Shown here piece after piece: positions 46,027 through 55,150 of a DNA stretch of 64,000 nucleotides. Source of the stretch: Alkalicoccus saliphilus (GTDB lineage Bacteria > Bacillota > Bacilli > Bacillales > Salisediminibacteriaceae); contig NZ_PZJJ01000001.1 in NCBI RefSeq assembly GCF_003044065.1, positions 1-64,000 of the forward strand, written 5' to 3'. The position numbers and the translations under genes were made by a program. Each line of letters opens with the position of its first letter. Position 1 is the stretch's first letter. Under the pieces are notes generated by a model. That model was given only the letters and a program-made list of their open reading frames with translations, was not told the DNA's origin and searched no databases.

Positions 46027-46752
46027 CTAGCCCTGGTCTCCTTCGGTAAAAACTATTTCTCCGTCCTCCACAGTCTGCGGTACGGAGTAAGCCGGTACAA
46101 ATGGAGAATGATCCACAAGAAGCCAGCGTAAATCGTCCCCTTCTTCATAATCTTCCATTCCATATTCTTCAATATAGTATTGGATATCCAGTGAAAAATC
46201 GATCACTACATCCCCCTGCGTAGTAAACAGCAGCGGCAGGCGGTGATCAGGATGAAATGGACTATCCACTACAGGTTCCTCTTCATAACCTAATGCTTCG
46301 TAATCAAGCCTGAGAAGTTCGTCTCCCACTATTTCCTCCACCGGTGCGTAATCGTTGGAACTACGGTAGGAAAAAATGCGGGTTTCGACCTCCTGTATGG
46401 TTCTTGTAGTAGTAAGGTCAATCAATTTCACTGTCGGAAATTCTTCTACATTCACCAGTACGTACTGATAATTACCGCCATTTTCAAATGCATTTCCCGG
46501 CGGCTCATTGATATAAGAAGGAATCAGCTGAGTGAACTGCACAGGATATCTGCGAAACGTCGGAGTATCTGCTTCCCGGGTGGCAATTGGCAGCACTCCG
46601 GTGCTTTCCTGAAACTGAGTTACTGCATTCTGAACCCTGTCCACCTGCTCCTGATTCGGTCCGTGCTGTCTGCTTCTTTCCTCCTGGGGATATAAACAGC
46701 CGCTTAAAAGAATGACTGTAAGCGCAAGAAAAATCAATTGGGTTGTTTTCAT
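46027..46752 (-). CDS. yphF: YphF-like lipoprotein
   Basis: This 241-residue protein has a lipoprotein signal peptide: MKTTQLIFLALTVILL followed by the lipobox LSGC (lipidated Cys19). The mature part is acidic and soluble, presumably anchored on the outer face of the membrane. It matches YphF by position (yphE-yphF next to gpsA) and general sequence. The function is unknown. GGGAG precedes the ATG. Confidence 0.82.
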   Translation of the reverse strand: MKTTQLIFLALTVILLSGCLYPQEERSRQHGPNQEQVDRVQNAVTQFQESTGVLPIATREADTPTFRRYPVQFTQLIPSYINEPPGNAFENGGNYQYVLVNVEEFPTVKLIDLTTTRTIQEVETRIFSYRSSNDYAPVEEIVGDELLRLDYEALGYEEEPVVDSPFHPDHRLPLLFTTQGDVVIDFSLDIQYYIEEYGMEDYEEGDDLRWLLVDHSPFVPAYSVPQTVEDGEIVFTEGDQG

Positions 46753-46782
46753 TATTACTCCCGCCTTACGAAATATTCTGTC

Positions 46783-46986
46783 TTACTCCGGTACCGGGCC
46801 GCTGAAAGTTATTACTAAAACAATCAGCCCGGACACTACGATGCACACAAAGCTCATCGTCAAAAGTGAGTAACGAAGCACCCCTGTCAGCTTTTCTTTT
46901 GTAAATATAGTAATTACAACGGAGAGAAACATGAGGGCCATGGCAATAAAAGATACCCACATCTTCAATAAAGGATCATCGAACAT
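46783..46986 (-). CDS. yphE: YphE family small membrane protein (DUF2768)
   Basis: This 67-residue protein has two transmembrane helices (about 9-27 and 41-61) joined by a short basic loop TKEKLTG. The family is conserved between gpsA and yphF in bacilli without known function. GGGAGGAAAAGCG precedes the ATG. An extended -10 promoter lies 40 bases upstream. Confidence 0.82.
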   Translation of the reverse strand: MFDDPLLKMWVSFIAMALMFLSVVITIFTKEKLTGVLRYSLLTMSFVCIVVSGLIVLVITFSGPVPE

Positions 46987-47023
46987 ACGCTTTTCCTCCC
47001 CTCTCAGCTTTCAATTCTGCATC

Positions 47024-47029
47024 ATTATA
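47024..47029 (-). promoter_or_regulatory. extended -10 promoter of yphE-yphF
   Basis: A TATAAT (47029-47024 on the minus strand) is preceded by TGC, an extended -10 element, 37 bases before yphE. No strong -35 is seen. Confidence 0.5.
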
Positions 47030-47127
47030 GCACACTATTTATCCTGATGCATAAACGTAAACTACGCATGACGGGCGGTGTTCCAAACGTCAATAAATTG
47101 TCACATATCCGGAACCGGCGCATATAA

Positions 47128-47155
47128 GAACCCCCGGGAAAAATCCCGGGGGTTC
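47128..47155 (-). terminator. strong hairpin after gpsA
   Basis: A perfect 11-bp GC-rich stem GAACCCCCGGG/CCCGGGGGTTC lies just after the gpsA stop. On the minus strand it is followed by CTTATAT rather than a long T-run, so it may end or protect the transcript. Confidence 0.65.
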
Positions 47156-47161
47156 ATTGCT

Positions 47162-48217
47162 TTACGGCTCCATATGATCAAGGGGGTCCCGGCCTTCTTT
47201 TTGAACAGCACCGGTCATAAGTTCCTCCACTTCTTTCTTCTTTACTCTTCCCATTAAAGCTTCCACCGCTTCTTCCACATCCTTCTCTTCAAACAGGACA
47301 GCGTAAAGTTCTTTTGTAATAGGCATGTCCACATTCAGTTTTTCTGCAAGTTGATAGGCAGCCTTTGTTGTCCGGATGCCTTCCACTACCATACCCATTT
47401 CTTCTTCTGTCTGTTTTACTGACATGCCTTTGCCGATCATATTTCCGGCACGCCAGTTTCGGCTGTGAAAAGAAGTACACGTTACTATCAGGTCCCCGAG
47501 TCCGGAAAGCCCGGAGAAAGTGAGAGGATTTGCCCCCATTTTCACCCCCAGCCTTGAAATCTCAGCCAGACCTCTCGTCATTAATGCAGCTCTCGCGTTA
47601 TCGCCGAAGCCGAGACCGCTCGTCATCCCGGAACCGATCGCAATAATATTTTTCAATGCTCCTCCGATTTCCACACCAATCAGATCCGGGTTAGTATAAA
47701 CCCGAAAAGCCTGATTCATAAATAAATCCTGAGCTTCCTCTGCAAGATTCATATGAAGAGATGAACATGTTACAGTTGTCGGCTGCTGTTTGCATACTTC
47801 CTCAGCATGACTAGGGCCGCTCAGGCAGACTACCGGCTTGTTATCCAGTTCTTCTGCGATAATTTCCGAAATTCTCATATGAGTTTCCGGTTCGATTCCC
47901 TTGCTTGCGTGTATAAGTACCGCATCTTTCTCAAGGTAAGACTTTAAAGCCGGCAGAACTTCTCTCATTGCCTTAGTCGGTACTACGAGTACCACAAAGG
48001 AGGCTTCCGTTACTGCCTGCTCCATGGACGAATAAGCTTTAATCGTGGAAGGAAGAGTCACTCCGGAAAGATATCGTGTATTTTTATGCGTTTCATTTAT
48101 CGTTTCTGCCTGTTTTTCCGACCTGGTCCAGAGCCTGACATTGTGGCCGTTGTCAGCCAAAACAATAGATAATGCCGTCCCCCAGCTTCCCGCTCCTATT
48201 ACAGCAACTTCTTTCAT
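47162..48217 (-). CDS. gpsA: glycerol-3-phosphate dehydrogenase [NAD(P)+]
   Basis: This 351-residue enzyme makes sn-glycerol 3-phosphate from DHAP for phospholipids. The NAD(P) loop is GAGSWGTALSIVL, the catalytic lysine is in GGALKNIIAIGSGM, and LSGLGDLIVTC is present. ATG 48217 is preceded by GGGGGGATG. It follows plsY by four bases, so synthesis and first acylation of G3P are encoded together. Confidence 0.97.
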   Translation of the reverse strand: MKEVAVIGAGSWGTALSIVLADNGHNVRLWTRSEKQAETINETHKNTRYLSGVTLPSTIKAYSSMEQAVTEASFVVLVVPTKAMREVLPALKSYLEKDAVLIHASKGIEPETHMRISEIIAEELDNKPVVCLSGPSHAEEVCKQQPTTVTCSSLHMNLAEEAQDLFMNQAFRVYTNPDLIGVEIGGALKNIIAIGSGMTSGLGFGDNARAALMTRGLAEISRLGVKMGANPLTFSGLSGLGDLIVTCTSFHSRNWRAGNMIGKGMSVKQTEEEMGMVVEGIRTTKAAYQLAEKLNVDMPITKELYAVLFEEKDVEEAVEALMGRVKKKEVEELMTGAVQKEGRDPLDHMEP

Positions 48218-48221
48218 GTCA

Positions 48222-48845
48222 TCATCCCCCCGCTTCCTTGGATTTAACTTTTTCTCCCAGCTTGCTTTCTGTTCCATTCATAAGCTTTTTAATATTAGAA
48301 CTGTGGCGCCATAAGGATAGAATTGTTAAAGCGGCTAAAAAATAAACATAAACGAACGGGTAATTAAATACCGGGTGAAGAACTGCTGTCAATAGAGTTG
48401 TTCCTATCATAAACAGCAGTGAGCCCAAGGAAACGTATCTCGTCACGGCTATTGTAAGAATCGCTATGATCCCTGCTGCCAGCGCCGTCCAAAAAACAAG
48501 TGTTGCCAGAACTCCTATGGTAGTCGCCACGCCTTTGCCGCCCCGAAATCCGAAGAAAACAGGCCAATTATGTCCAACAACTGCCGCTGACCCGCACAGA
48601 GCTGCAAGAACTGGATCTCCTCCCCCTGCTGCAAAACCAATCCATACAGCCGCAATGCCTTTCGCACAATCAAGAAGTAGAACAACTATTGCCGGCCCGA
48701 CCCCAAGCACACGCAGTGTATTTGTCGCTCCGGCGTTCCCACTTCCATGATCCCTGATGTCGAGTTTTTTAAGAAGCTGGCCAATTAAATAGCTGAAACT
48801 GACCGCCCCAATTAAATAAGAAACTATAACAGCTGCGATTCCCAA
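48222..48845 (-). CDS. plsY: glycerol-3-phosphate acyltransferase PlsY
   Basis: This 207-residue membrane enzyme transfers the acyl group of acyl-phosphate to G3P. Five helices and three conserved loops are visible: [32 protein letters not shown], and HPVFNYP. The start is TTG at 48845 behind AGAGGGGG. PlsC, the next enzyme of phosphatidate synthesis, is encoded at 51725-52315. Confidence 0.96.
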   Translation of the reverse strand: MGIAAVIVSYLIGAVSFSYLIGQLLKKLDIRDHGSGNAGATNTLRVLGVGPAIVVLLLDCAKGIAAVWIGFAAGGGDPVLAALCGSAAVVGHNWPVFFGFRGGKGVATTIGVLATLVFWTALAAGIIAILTIAVTRYVSLGSLLFMIGTTLLTAVLHPVFNYPFVYVYFLAALTILSLWRHSSNIKKLMNGTESKLGEKVKSKEAGG

Positions 48846-48880
48846 TGAACCGACCCCCTCTTCTGATACAGTGATCTAAA

Positions 48881-50197
48881 TCAGTCACTTTTTTTACGTG
48901 CAATAATTCTGATCGGAGTACCTATGAAGCCGAATGCCCGACGGATATTGTTTTCCAAGTATCTATGGTAGGAGAAATGGAGCAGGTCGGGATCATTTAC
49001 AAATAACACAAATGTCGGTGGTGCTACAGCTACCTGAGTCGCATAATTGATGCGCAGGCGTTTACCCCCGTGATCCGTCGGCGTAGGATTTGTCGTGACC
49101 GCATCTACAATAACATCGTTAAGGACGTTTGTTTTTATCCGCATATTGTGCGATTCACTTACTTCATTCACAACTGGAAGAAGCTGATGAAGTTTCTGCT
49201 TTGTTAAAGCAGATAAAAATACGATAGGAGCATAATCCATAAACTGGAACTGATCACGGATTTTCTCTTCAAATTGCTGCATTGTTTTATCGTCTTTTTC
49301 TACAGCATCCCATTTATTTACGACAATAACTACTGCCCTTCCGGCTTCATGCGCGTAACCGGCTATTTTTTTATCCTGTTCGATAATTCCTTCTTCCCCA
49401 TCGAGCACAACGAGTACAACGTCGGATCTGTCAATCGCTTTCAAAGCGCGCAGAACGCTGTATTTTTCTGTTGATTCGTACACCTTTCCACGTTTTCTCA
49501 TCCCCGCTGTATCAATTACAACATAATCCTGGTCGTCTCTTCGAAAAGGCGTATCGACAGCATCACGGGTAGTTCCTGGAATACTGCTGACAATTACTCT
49601 CTCTTCACCAAGAATGGCATTTACGAGCGAAGACTTTCCAACATTTGGACGTCCTATGAGACTAAGCCGTATCGTATCTTCGCTGTAATCATCTCCAGCT
49701 TCTGCCGGGAAATTAGCGCACGCAGCATCCAGCAAATCCCCCAGGCCAAGTCCGTGGGAACCGGATACAGCAAAAGGCTCCCCTACTCCAAGTGAATAAA
49801 ATTCATATATTTTTTCATGCATGGATGGATCATCCATTTTATTCACTGCTATTACTACAGGTTTTTTGGAACGCTGCAGCAGTCGTGCGACTTCTTCATC
49901 CGCTCCTGTCATTCCTTCTCTGCCGTTAACGACAAAACAGATGACATCTGCTTCATCAATAGCAAGTTCTGCCTGCATTCTCATCTGTTCTATTAACGGC
50001 TCGTCCGACATTTCAATGCCGCCTGTATCGATAATAAAAAATTCGTGGTTAAGCCATTCGCCGGAACTGTAAATCCGGTCTCTTGTCACTCCTGGCTTGT
50101 CTTCTACAATTGCTAATCTTTCTCCAATCAATCTGTTGAAAATTGTAGACTTCCCTACGTTCGGTCTTCCTACAATTGCTAGTACCGGCTTAGCCAC
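48881..50197 (-). CDS. der: ribosome biogenesis GTPase Der (EngA)
   Basis: This 438-residue protein carries two GTPase domains in tandem: [11 protein letters not shown] with NKMD, and [11 protein letters not shown] with NKWD. A C-terminal KH-like domain (about 350-438) completes it. It assembles the 50S subunit. The start is GTG at 50197 behind GCGGGGA. Length and motifs are standard. Confidence 0.97.
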   Translation of the reverse strand: MAKPVLAIVGRPNVGKSTIFNRLIGERLAIVEDKPGVTRDRIYSSGEWLNHEFFIIDTGGIEMSDEPLIEQMRMQAELAIDEADVICFVVNGREGMTGADEEVARLLQRSKKPVVIAVNKMDDPSMHEKIYEFYSLGVGEPFAVSGSHGLGLGDLLDAACANFPAEAGDDYSEDTIRLSLIGRPNVGKSSLVNAILGEERVIVSSIPGTTRDAVDTPFRRDDQDYVVIDTAGMRKRGKVYESTEKYSVLRALKAIDRSDVVLVVLDGEEGIIEQDKKIAGYAHEAGRAVVIVVNKWDAVEKDDKTMQQFEEKIRDQFQFMDYAPIVFLSALTKQKLHQLLPVVNEVSESHNMRIKTNVLNDVIVDAVTTNPTPTDHGGKRLRINYATQVAVAPPTFVLFVNDPDLLHFSYHRYLENNIRRAFGFIGTPIRIIARKKSD

Positions 50198-50420
50198 ATT
50201 ATTTCCCCGCTTTCAATCATCAAAATTCATATAAAACCAACGTTCATTATAGCATAAACTGAGTTGAATACATGTAACTTCATACTAGCACCAGACATAA
50301 AAGAAAAAAAGTTATTTCAGAAATATTTCTTCATTTTTCCTTTATTCTTCTTTACCCTTCGAAAAATTTATAACGTTTTAACAGCTTATATACCGCTTTT
50401 TAAAAGGCATCAGTTTACAC

Positions 50421-50463
50421 AAAAGGACCGGAAAGCCCCTTTTGCTTCCGGGCATTCCGGTCC
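50421..50463 (-). terminator. terminator after rpsA
   Basis: The stem GGACCGGAA..GCCC / GGGC..TTCCGGTCC has a small internal mismatch and is followed by TTTTGTG on the minus strand, 20 bases after the rpsA stop. The rest of the 285-base gap to der shows no gene. Confidence 0.82.
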
Positions 50464-50482
50464 TGCACATTTATCAGTTTAA

Positions 50483-51637
50483 CTAGTTTTTATACTTTTT
50501 CAGCTGATCACCGATCATGTCACCAAGTGAAAAACCGCCGTCATCTTCTTTTTTGTATTCCTGTTTCGCCTGGGTCTCTTCTTTTTCCACCTTTTCTTCT
50601 TCCAGAACACGAATGCTCAGTGAAATACGCTTTTCACCGATGTTAACATCAAGTACTTTTGCCTGCACTTTATCGCCTTCTGTAAGAACTTCGCCAGGTG
50701 TAGCAATGTGCCTGTTAGCAATCTGGGAGATGTGTACGAGCCCTTCCACTCCCGGAGCAACTTCTACAAAAGCTCCGAAGGATACGAGTCGTTTCACGGT
50801 GCCTTCGACCGTATCATCCTGCTTAATCTGCTGGGCGATAGATTCCCACGGACCAGGCAGCGTATCTTTAATCGACAGGGAGATTCTCTCGTTCTCCGGA
50901 TCAACAGAAAGTACTTTCACATTGACCTGATCTCCCTCAGACACAACATCAGACGGTTTTTCCACGTGCTGATGAGCCATCTGGGAAATGTGAACAAGTC
51001 CATCTACTCCGCCTACATCTACAAAAGCCCCAAAGTCCGTCAGACGCTGTACGGTACCGGCAATGATATCCCCTTCCTTAATCTGTTGAAGGGTTTCTTT
51101 TTTCCGCTCTCCTGCTTCTGCATCAAGCACAGCACGCTGAGAAAGAATAAGCTTGTTTCTTTCACGGTCCATCTCCACAGCTTTCAAACGGAGCGTTTTT
51201 CCTTTATAAGAGGAGAAATCTTCAACGTAGTGGCGCTCCACAAGAGATGCCGGGATAAAGCCACGGACTCCTACGTCCACAACGAGTCCTCCTTTAACAA
51301 CGTCTGCAACTTCCGCTTCAAATATTTCGCCGCTTTCCAGCTTCTGCTCCATATCCTCCCAGGCTTTTTCAGCGGCTACTGCTTTCTTGGAGAGTACGAG
51401 TTCTTCTTCTGTTACTTTCGTAACTTTAAACTCATGCTCCTCCCCTTCCTGAAGCTCATCACTTACTTTTTCGACATGGAGGCTTTTAAGTTCACTGATA
51501 GGTACAACACCATCAATTTTATAGCCGACATTTACATATGCCTGCTTATCCTCCACTTTTGCTACAGTTCCTTTGACAAGATCTCCCACTGATAGTGAGC
51601 GGAAGTCCGTCATTTCATTGTTCATTTCTTCTGTCAT
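50483..51637 (-). CDS. rpsA: 30S ribosomal protein S1 homologue (YpfD)
   Basis: This 384-residue protein has four S1 RNA-binding domains (about 14-85, 100-165, 185-255, 270-340). The last two carry typical motifs GAFVDVGGVDGLVHISQM and GAFVEVAPGVEGLVHISQ. The C-terminal tail is charged (EEKVEKEETQAKQEYKKE). B. subtilis YpfD has the same form; it is not a full six-domain S1, and its role on the ribosome is debated. GGGAGGTAA precedes the ATG. Confidence 0.93.
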   Translation of the reverse strand: MTEEMNNEMTDFRSLSVGDLVKGTVAKVEDKQAYVNVGYKIDGVVPISELKSLHVEKVSDELQEGEEHEFKVTKVTEEELVLSKKAVAAEKAWEDMEQKLESGEIFEAEVADVVKGGLVVDVGVRGFIPASLVERHYVEDFSSYKGKTLRLKAVEMDRERNKLILSQRAVLDAEAGERKKETLQQIKEGDIIAGTVQRLTDFGAFVDVGGVDGLVHISQMAHQHVEKPSDVVSEGDQVNVKVLSVDPENERISLSIKDTLPGPWESIAQQIKQDDTVEGTVKRLVSFGAFVEVAPGVEGLVHISQIANRHIATPGEVLTEGDKVQAKVLDVNIGEKRISLSIRVLEEEKVEKEETQAKQEYKKEDDGGFSLGDMIGDQLKKYKN

Positions 51638-51724
51638 AAACCATTACCTCCCTATATCCCGTCAATTTGCGGGCCTATACTTCTTCAGTATAAGCTATTC
51701 TCCATAAAATGAGAGAATTCCTGC

Positions 51725-52315
51725 CTACTTTTTATATTTGTCTAAAAGTTGTTTGATGGAGGCCATAATTTCCTCCGATGCTTCTTCCGGTGATGCTTTC
51801 CTGTCCCGCAGTTTCTGCATATCTATAGGCTCCCCATACACAAGAAGAATTTTGGAAAAGGGCTTATACGTACTCATGATGGCACACGGTACAACATCCG
51901 CCGGGGATCTGAGAGCGAAAAAACCTACTCCTGCCAGCCCTTTCCCCAGGTTGCCGTCCCTGCTTCTCGTACCTTCCGGGAACACACCGACGATTTCTTC
52001 CTCTTTAAGGAGCTTCAAACCGGCACGCATTGCCTGCCGGTCACTGGACCCTCTTTTTATAGGGAAAGCTCCTACTTTCGGCAGAAGAAATTTCAGTACA
52101 GGCAGTTCGAAAAGTTCCGCTTTCGCCATGTATCTTGTTTTTCTTTTTAAAAAGGCTCCTAAAAGCGGAGGATCAAGATTGTTAATGTGATTACTGCAGA
52201 GGAGTACTCCTTTGTCAGCAGGAATGTTCTCCTTACCTATTATTTTTACCCGGAAAAACAGCCGGAAAAACGTGCGGAATAAAAATTGTCCTGTCCAGTA
52301 CATTTTATTATTCAT
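51725..52315 (-). CDS. plsC: 1-acyl-sn-glycerol-3-phosphate acyltransferase
   Basis: This 196-residue membrane-associated enzyme makes phosphatidate. The catalytic block is NHINNLD (HxxxxD form) and the substrate block is FPEGTRSRDG. A hydrophobic N terminus (about 8-24) anchors it. It overlaps the cmk stop by eight bases; the ribosome binding site is poor, so coupling to cmk is likely. It lies between cmk and rpsA. Confidence 0.94.
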   Translation of the reverse strand: MNNKMYWTGQFLFRTFFRLFFRVKIIGKENIPADKGVLLCSNHINNLDPPLLGAFLKRKTRYMAKAELFELPVLKFLLPKVGAFPIKRGSSDRQAMRAGLKLLKEEEIVGVFPEGTRSRDGNLGKGLAGVGFFALRSPADVVPCAIMSTYKPFSKILLVYGEPIDMQKLRDRKASPEEASEEIMASIKQLLDKYKK

Positions 52316-52991
52316 AAGCTGCCAGCTTTCTCTGTATCCGGGTGTACAGATAATCTACTACTTCTTTAATACTCATCCGCGTGGTATCCACTTCCTCCGC
52401 ATCGTCTGCTTTTCTAAGAGGAGCTGTTTCTCTTTCAGAGTCCAGCATGTCCCGGCGTGAGATTTCGGATTTCAATAGTTCGAGATCGGAATCCATTCCT
52501 TTCCCGAGCTGTTCTTCATGCCTTCTTGCAGCCCTTTCCTCTACAGTTGCATTCAGAAAAAATTTCATTTCTGCTTCAGGAAGTACTGCAGTACCGATAT
52601 CCCTGCCGTCCATGACTGTTCCTCCCCTCGCTGCAAGTTCCTGCTGTTTATGCACCATATATTTTCTTATATGAGGATGTCTTGCAGTATACGAAACGTT
52701 ATTCGTTACTTCAGGAAGACGGATTTCGTCCGTCACGTTCCTGCCGTCGACGATAATTTCAGGCGTCCCATTATTATTACGGAGTTCAAGCTCCATTTCC
52801 TGGAGAATGTCTGCCAGGGATGCTTCATCTTCACACCCTGCTCCACTTTCAAGCGCTTTCCATGTAAGTGCTCTGTACATCGCTCCGGTATCAATATAAA
52901 CATATCCGAGGCGGGAAGCCAGTTCCCTTGCCACTGTACTCTTTCCTGCGCCTGCCGGCCCATCAATTGCTACATTTATTTTTTCCTGCAT
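52308..52991 (-). CDS. cmk: cytidylate kinase
   Basis: This 227-residue kinase phosphorylates CMP and dCMP. P-loop IDGPAGAGKSTVAREL, the CMP-binding IDTGAMYRALTWKAL, and MDGRDIGTAVLP are clear. I prefer ATG 52991 (GAAGAGG eight bases upstream) to GTG 52994. A bidirectional terminator lies upstream. Confidence 0.96.
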   Translation of the reverse strand: MQEKINVAIDGPAGAGKSTVARELASRLGYVYIDTGAMYRALTWKALESGAGCEDEASLADILQEMELELRNNNGTPEIIVDGRNVTDEIRLPEVTNNVSYTARHPHIRKYMVHKQQELAARGGTVMDGRDIGTAVLPEAEMKFFLNATVEERAARRHEEQLGKGMDSDLELLKSEISRRDMLDSERETAPLRKADDAEEVDTTRMSIKEVVDYLYTRIQRKLAAYE

Positions 52992-53088
52992 CACGTCAAC
53001 CTCTTCACTATACTTTAATTAAATACTTTTTCATCTTAACATAAGGGCAAATTCAGGTCTAATGCCCCCTGATATTAGAATCACTCTA

Positions 53089-53119
53089 AAAAAATACGGC
53101 AGTAACTGCCGTATTTTTT
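53089..53119. terminator. bidirectional terminator upstream of cmk
   Basis: The stem AAAATACGGCAGT/ACTGCCGTATTTT has long A and T tracts on both sides. It ends the transcript of the zinc ribbon gene before cmk. Confidence 0.85.
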
Positions 53120-53135
53120 ATATTCATACGTTATA

Positions 53136-53303
53136 TTATTCCGGTGTTACATCCAGATCGAATGCAGTTTCATTACCACAAACACAACGTTTAAATCCGG
53201 TATCGAACCCGCCGTCTTCGTTCGGACGCCCCCGAAGGATGTATTTTTCGCCGCATTCCCGGCACCGGATCGTAACTTTGTAGCGCTGTTTTGTTTCAGG
53301 CAA
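53136..53303 (-). CDS. small zinc ribbon protein, family not recognised
   Basis: This 55-residue protein has two cysteine pairs, CRECG (Cys-x2-Cys) and KRCVCGNE (Cys-x-Cys), 22 residues apart, suggesting one bound zinc. The rest is charged. I choose the TTG at 53303 because AAGGGAAG lies eight bases upstream; the frame is open to 53324 with GTG (53312) and TTG alternatives. Between cmk and prsW, B. subtilis instead has ypfB, ypfA, ypeB and sleB. I do not know its function. Confidence 0.65.
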   Translation of the reverse strand: MPETKQRYKVTIRCRECGEKYILRGRPNEDGGFDTGFKRCVCGNETAFDLDVTPE

Positions 53304-53382
53304 AAAACTCACTTCCCTTCTCAATAAGTTGTTGTACTTGCAGACCTTTAATTTTTACTATACAAGAAACAGGGGCCTTCGT

Positions 53383-54057
53383 TCAAGAAAACTGCCATTT
53401 CATATTATTTTCAGCCTCTTTCTGCGCAATATTTGCTGCTTTAACTTTTCTCATTGCAAAAATCCATAAAAATATCATGAAAGGAATAATTAAATAGGAC
53501 CAGCTGCTGAAATAAAGAAGGATAAAATTATATGTGCTGTGCAGAAGAAAAGGCACTATTAATGCAGCAGCTAAAAAAAGGTTTTTTCTCGACGAGAACT
53601 TCGCTGCCCCAAGATAATACCCCATCACTACGCCGAACAGCGCGTGACTGGTCATGGGAAAAACAGCACGCAGAAATGCAGTGTCAAGTCCATCAGCCAG
53701 CAGATAGAATACATTTTCCATTGCAGCAAATCCAAGACCTACCGCACACGCATAAACTATACCATCGTATCTTTGATTAAAATGGACATGGAAAAAGACA
53801 GTCAGCAGAACTACAAACCATTTTAAAAATTCTTCCAGAAGAGCTGTCTGAACTATAACGTAAAACAGCATGGAACCAGCGTTTGTTTCCTCAGTTATTA
53901 CAAACTGGATAAAAATCACTGGAAAAACGAGCAGCGCCCCAAATATGAAAGAGCGGATCACCATATAAACCGGCTCCTGTTCAAATTCATCCTTTAAATA
54001 GAAAAATAACAGAAGGGCTGCTGCAGGTGCAAAAGCTGCTGTAAGTATACCTATCAT
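53383..54057 (-). CDS. prsW: intramembrane metalloprotease PrsW
   Basis: This 224-residue polytopic membrane protein (about seven helices) matches the site-1 protease that cleaves anti-sigma factor RsiW in B. subtilis. Active-site-like motifs are TALLEEFLKWFVV (EExxK), MENVFYLLAD, and FPMTSHALFGVVMGYYLG, with another histidine in LLHSTYNF. GGAAAGGA precedes the ATG. Its target sigma/anti-sigma pair is not in this window, and other substrates are possible. Confidence 0.93.
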   Translation of the reverse strand: MIGILTAAFAPAAALLLFFYLKDEFEQEPVYMVIRSFIFGALLVFPVIFIQFVITEETNAGSMLFYVIVQTALLEEFLKWFVVLLTVFFHVHFNQRYDGIVYACAVGLGFAAMENVFYLLADGLDTAFLRAVFPMTSHALFGVVMGYYLGAAKFSSRKNLFLAAALIVPFLLHSTYNFILLYFSSWSYLIIPFMIFLWIFAMRKVKAANIAQKEAENNMKWQFS

Positions 54058-54102
54058 ATAAATGTCCTTTCCATAACAGAAGGAAACTGTTTTACAGTTC
54101 TC

Positions 54103-55062
54103 TTATCTTTCAAATGCCCGTTCAGCAGGCTGGCCGGATTTCAAACAGGCAATAAGTTTGATTCTCGCCTTTTTGCTGTCGTAGTCCCTGCCCAAAATCA
54201 CCCCTCTTTTGTACAGATCATATGCACTGCCGCTGTATTCGTAGGTAGTGTAGACGTGTCCTTCCTCTGAAGCCGTTGTGATAATTACTTTTATACCTTT
54301 TTCTACAGCTGCAGTCACTGCATCCACCATGGCCGGATGTATCTGTCCTCTCCCAAGTCCTTCCAGCACAATCCCATCCACATTTTCAGCTGTGCAGGCC
54401 TTGACGAACAAATCTGTTCCATTCATAAAGCATTTAATTATTTCCACATTTACTTCTCTTTTTTCGGCAACCGGATAGTATTCTTTGTGAATCGGCCGCT
54501 GATAGAGGTGTATTTCATCATTATCTATTATCCCAAGATATCCGAACCCGAAGGCATTAAAACCTTGAATATTGGACGCATGCTCTTTTTTTACATATTT
54601 GGCTGAGAAAATGCGTTCGTTAAAAACGACTGTCACCCCCGTCCCGCGAAGACTTCTGCTTCCTGCTGCATAAATAGCGTGGCGGAGATTAATGAAGGCA
54701 TCACTTCCAAGAGCATCCGGTGAACGCTGTGAGCCGGTGAACACTACAGGTTTTTCATAATCAGTAATTAGATCAAAATAATAGGCGGATTCTTCAAGAG
54801 TATCCGTGCCATGGGTAATTACGAGACCGTCAAAGGATGGAAGGAACTGATCAGCTGTTTCTTTTATTTTTTCAAGATCTGCAAACGTAATATGTACACT
54901 GGGTTTCTGCAGTGCAGAAATTATTTTAACTTCCATATCCTCTGGTATTCCAAGTTTTTCTGCAAGTTGTTCCCCCGAATACTTTCCTGCTTCAAGTTTT
55001 CCCGCTTCGTTTTCTGTACTGGCAATGGTGCCTCCAGTTGAAATTATTAATACTTTTTTCAT
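54103..55062 (-). CDS. ansA: L-asparaginase, type I
   Basis: This 319-residue enzyme hydrolyses asparagine. Both catalytic threonines are visible: STGGTIASTEN near the start and VITHGTDTLEESAYYFDLI around residue 85. No signal peptide, so it is cytoplasmic. TGAGGAGG precedes the ATG. It follows ypdA by about 90 bases. It sits with gudB in a group for amino acid use. Confidence 0.95.
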   Translation of the reverse strand: MKKVLIISTGGTIASTENEAGKLEAGKYSGEQLAEKLGIPEDMEVKIISALQKPSVHITFADLEKIKETADQFLPSFDGLVITHGTDTLEESAYYFDLITDYEKPVVFTGSQRSPDALGSDAFINLRHAIYAAGSRSLRGTGVTVVFNERIFSAKYVKKEHASNIQGFNAFGFGYLGIIDNDEIHLYQRPIHKEYYPVAEKREVNVEIIKCFMNGTDLFVKACTAENVDGIVLEGLGRGQIHPAMVDAVTAAVEKGIKVIITTASEEGHVYTTYEYSGSAYDLYKRGVILGRDYDSKKARIKLIACLKSGQPAERAFER

Positions 55063-55103
55063 TTTAATCCTCCTCAGAACAGATCAGTTGTAAAAATCAC
55101 TGT

Positions 55104-55129
55104 GTTATCCCCGCTGCAGCAGGGATAAC
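55104..55129. repeat. inverted repeat after ypdA
   Basis: GTTATCCC, a 10-base spacer and GGGATAAC form a hairpin in the gap between ypdA and ansA. There is no T-tract in either direction, so it is not a standard terminator. Confidence 0.5.
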
Positions 55130-55150
55130 GGCAGTTTCAATACACTGGGG

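Noticed and set aside
50708-51592. 294-codon plus-strand frame
   Set aside because: It lies entirely opposite rpsA (S1 domains), is rich in F, C and H as expected for an antisense frame, and has no ribosome binding site.
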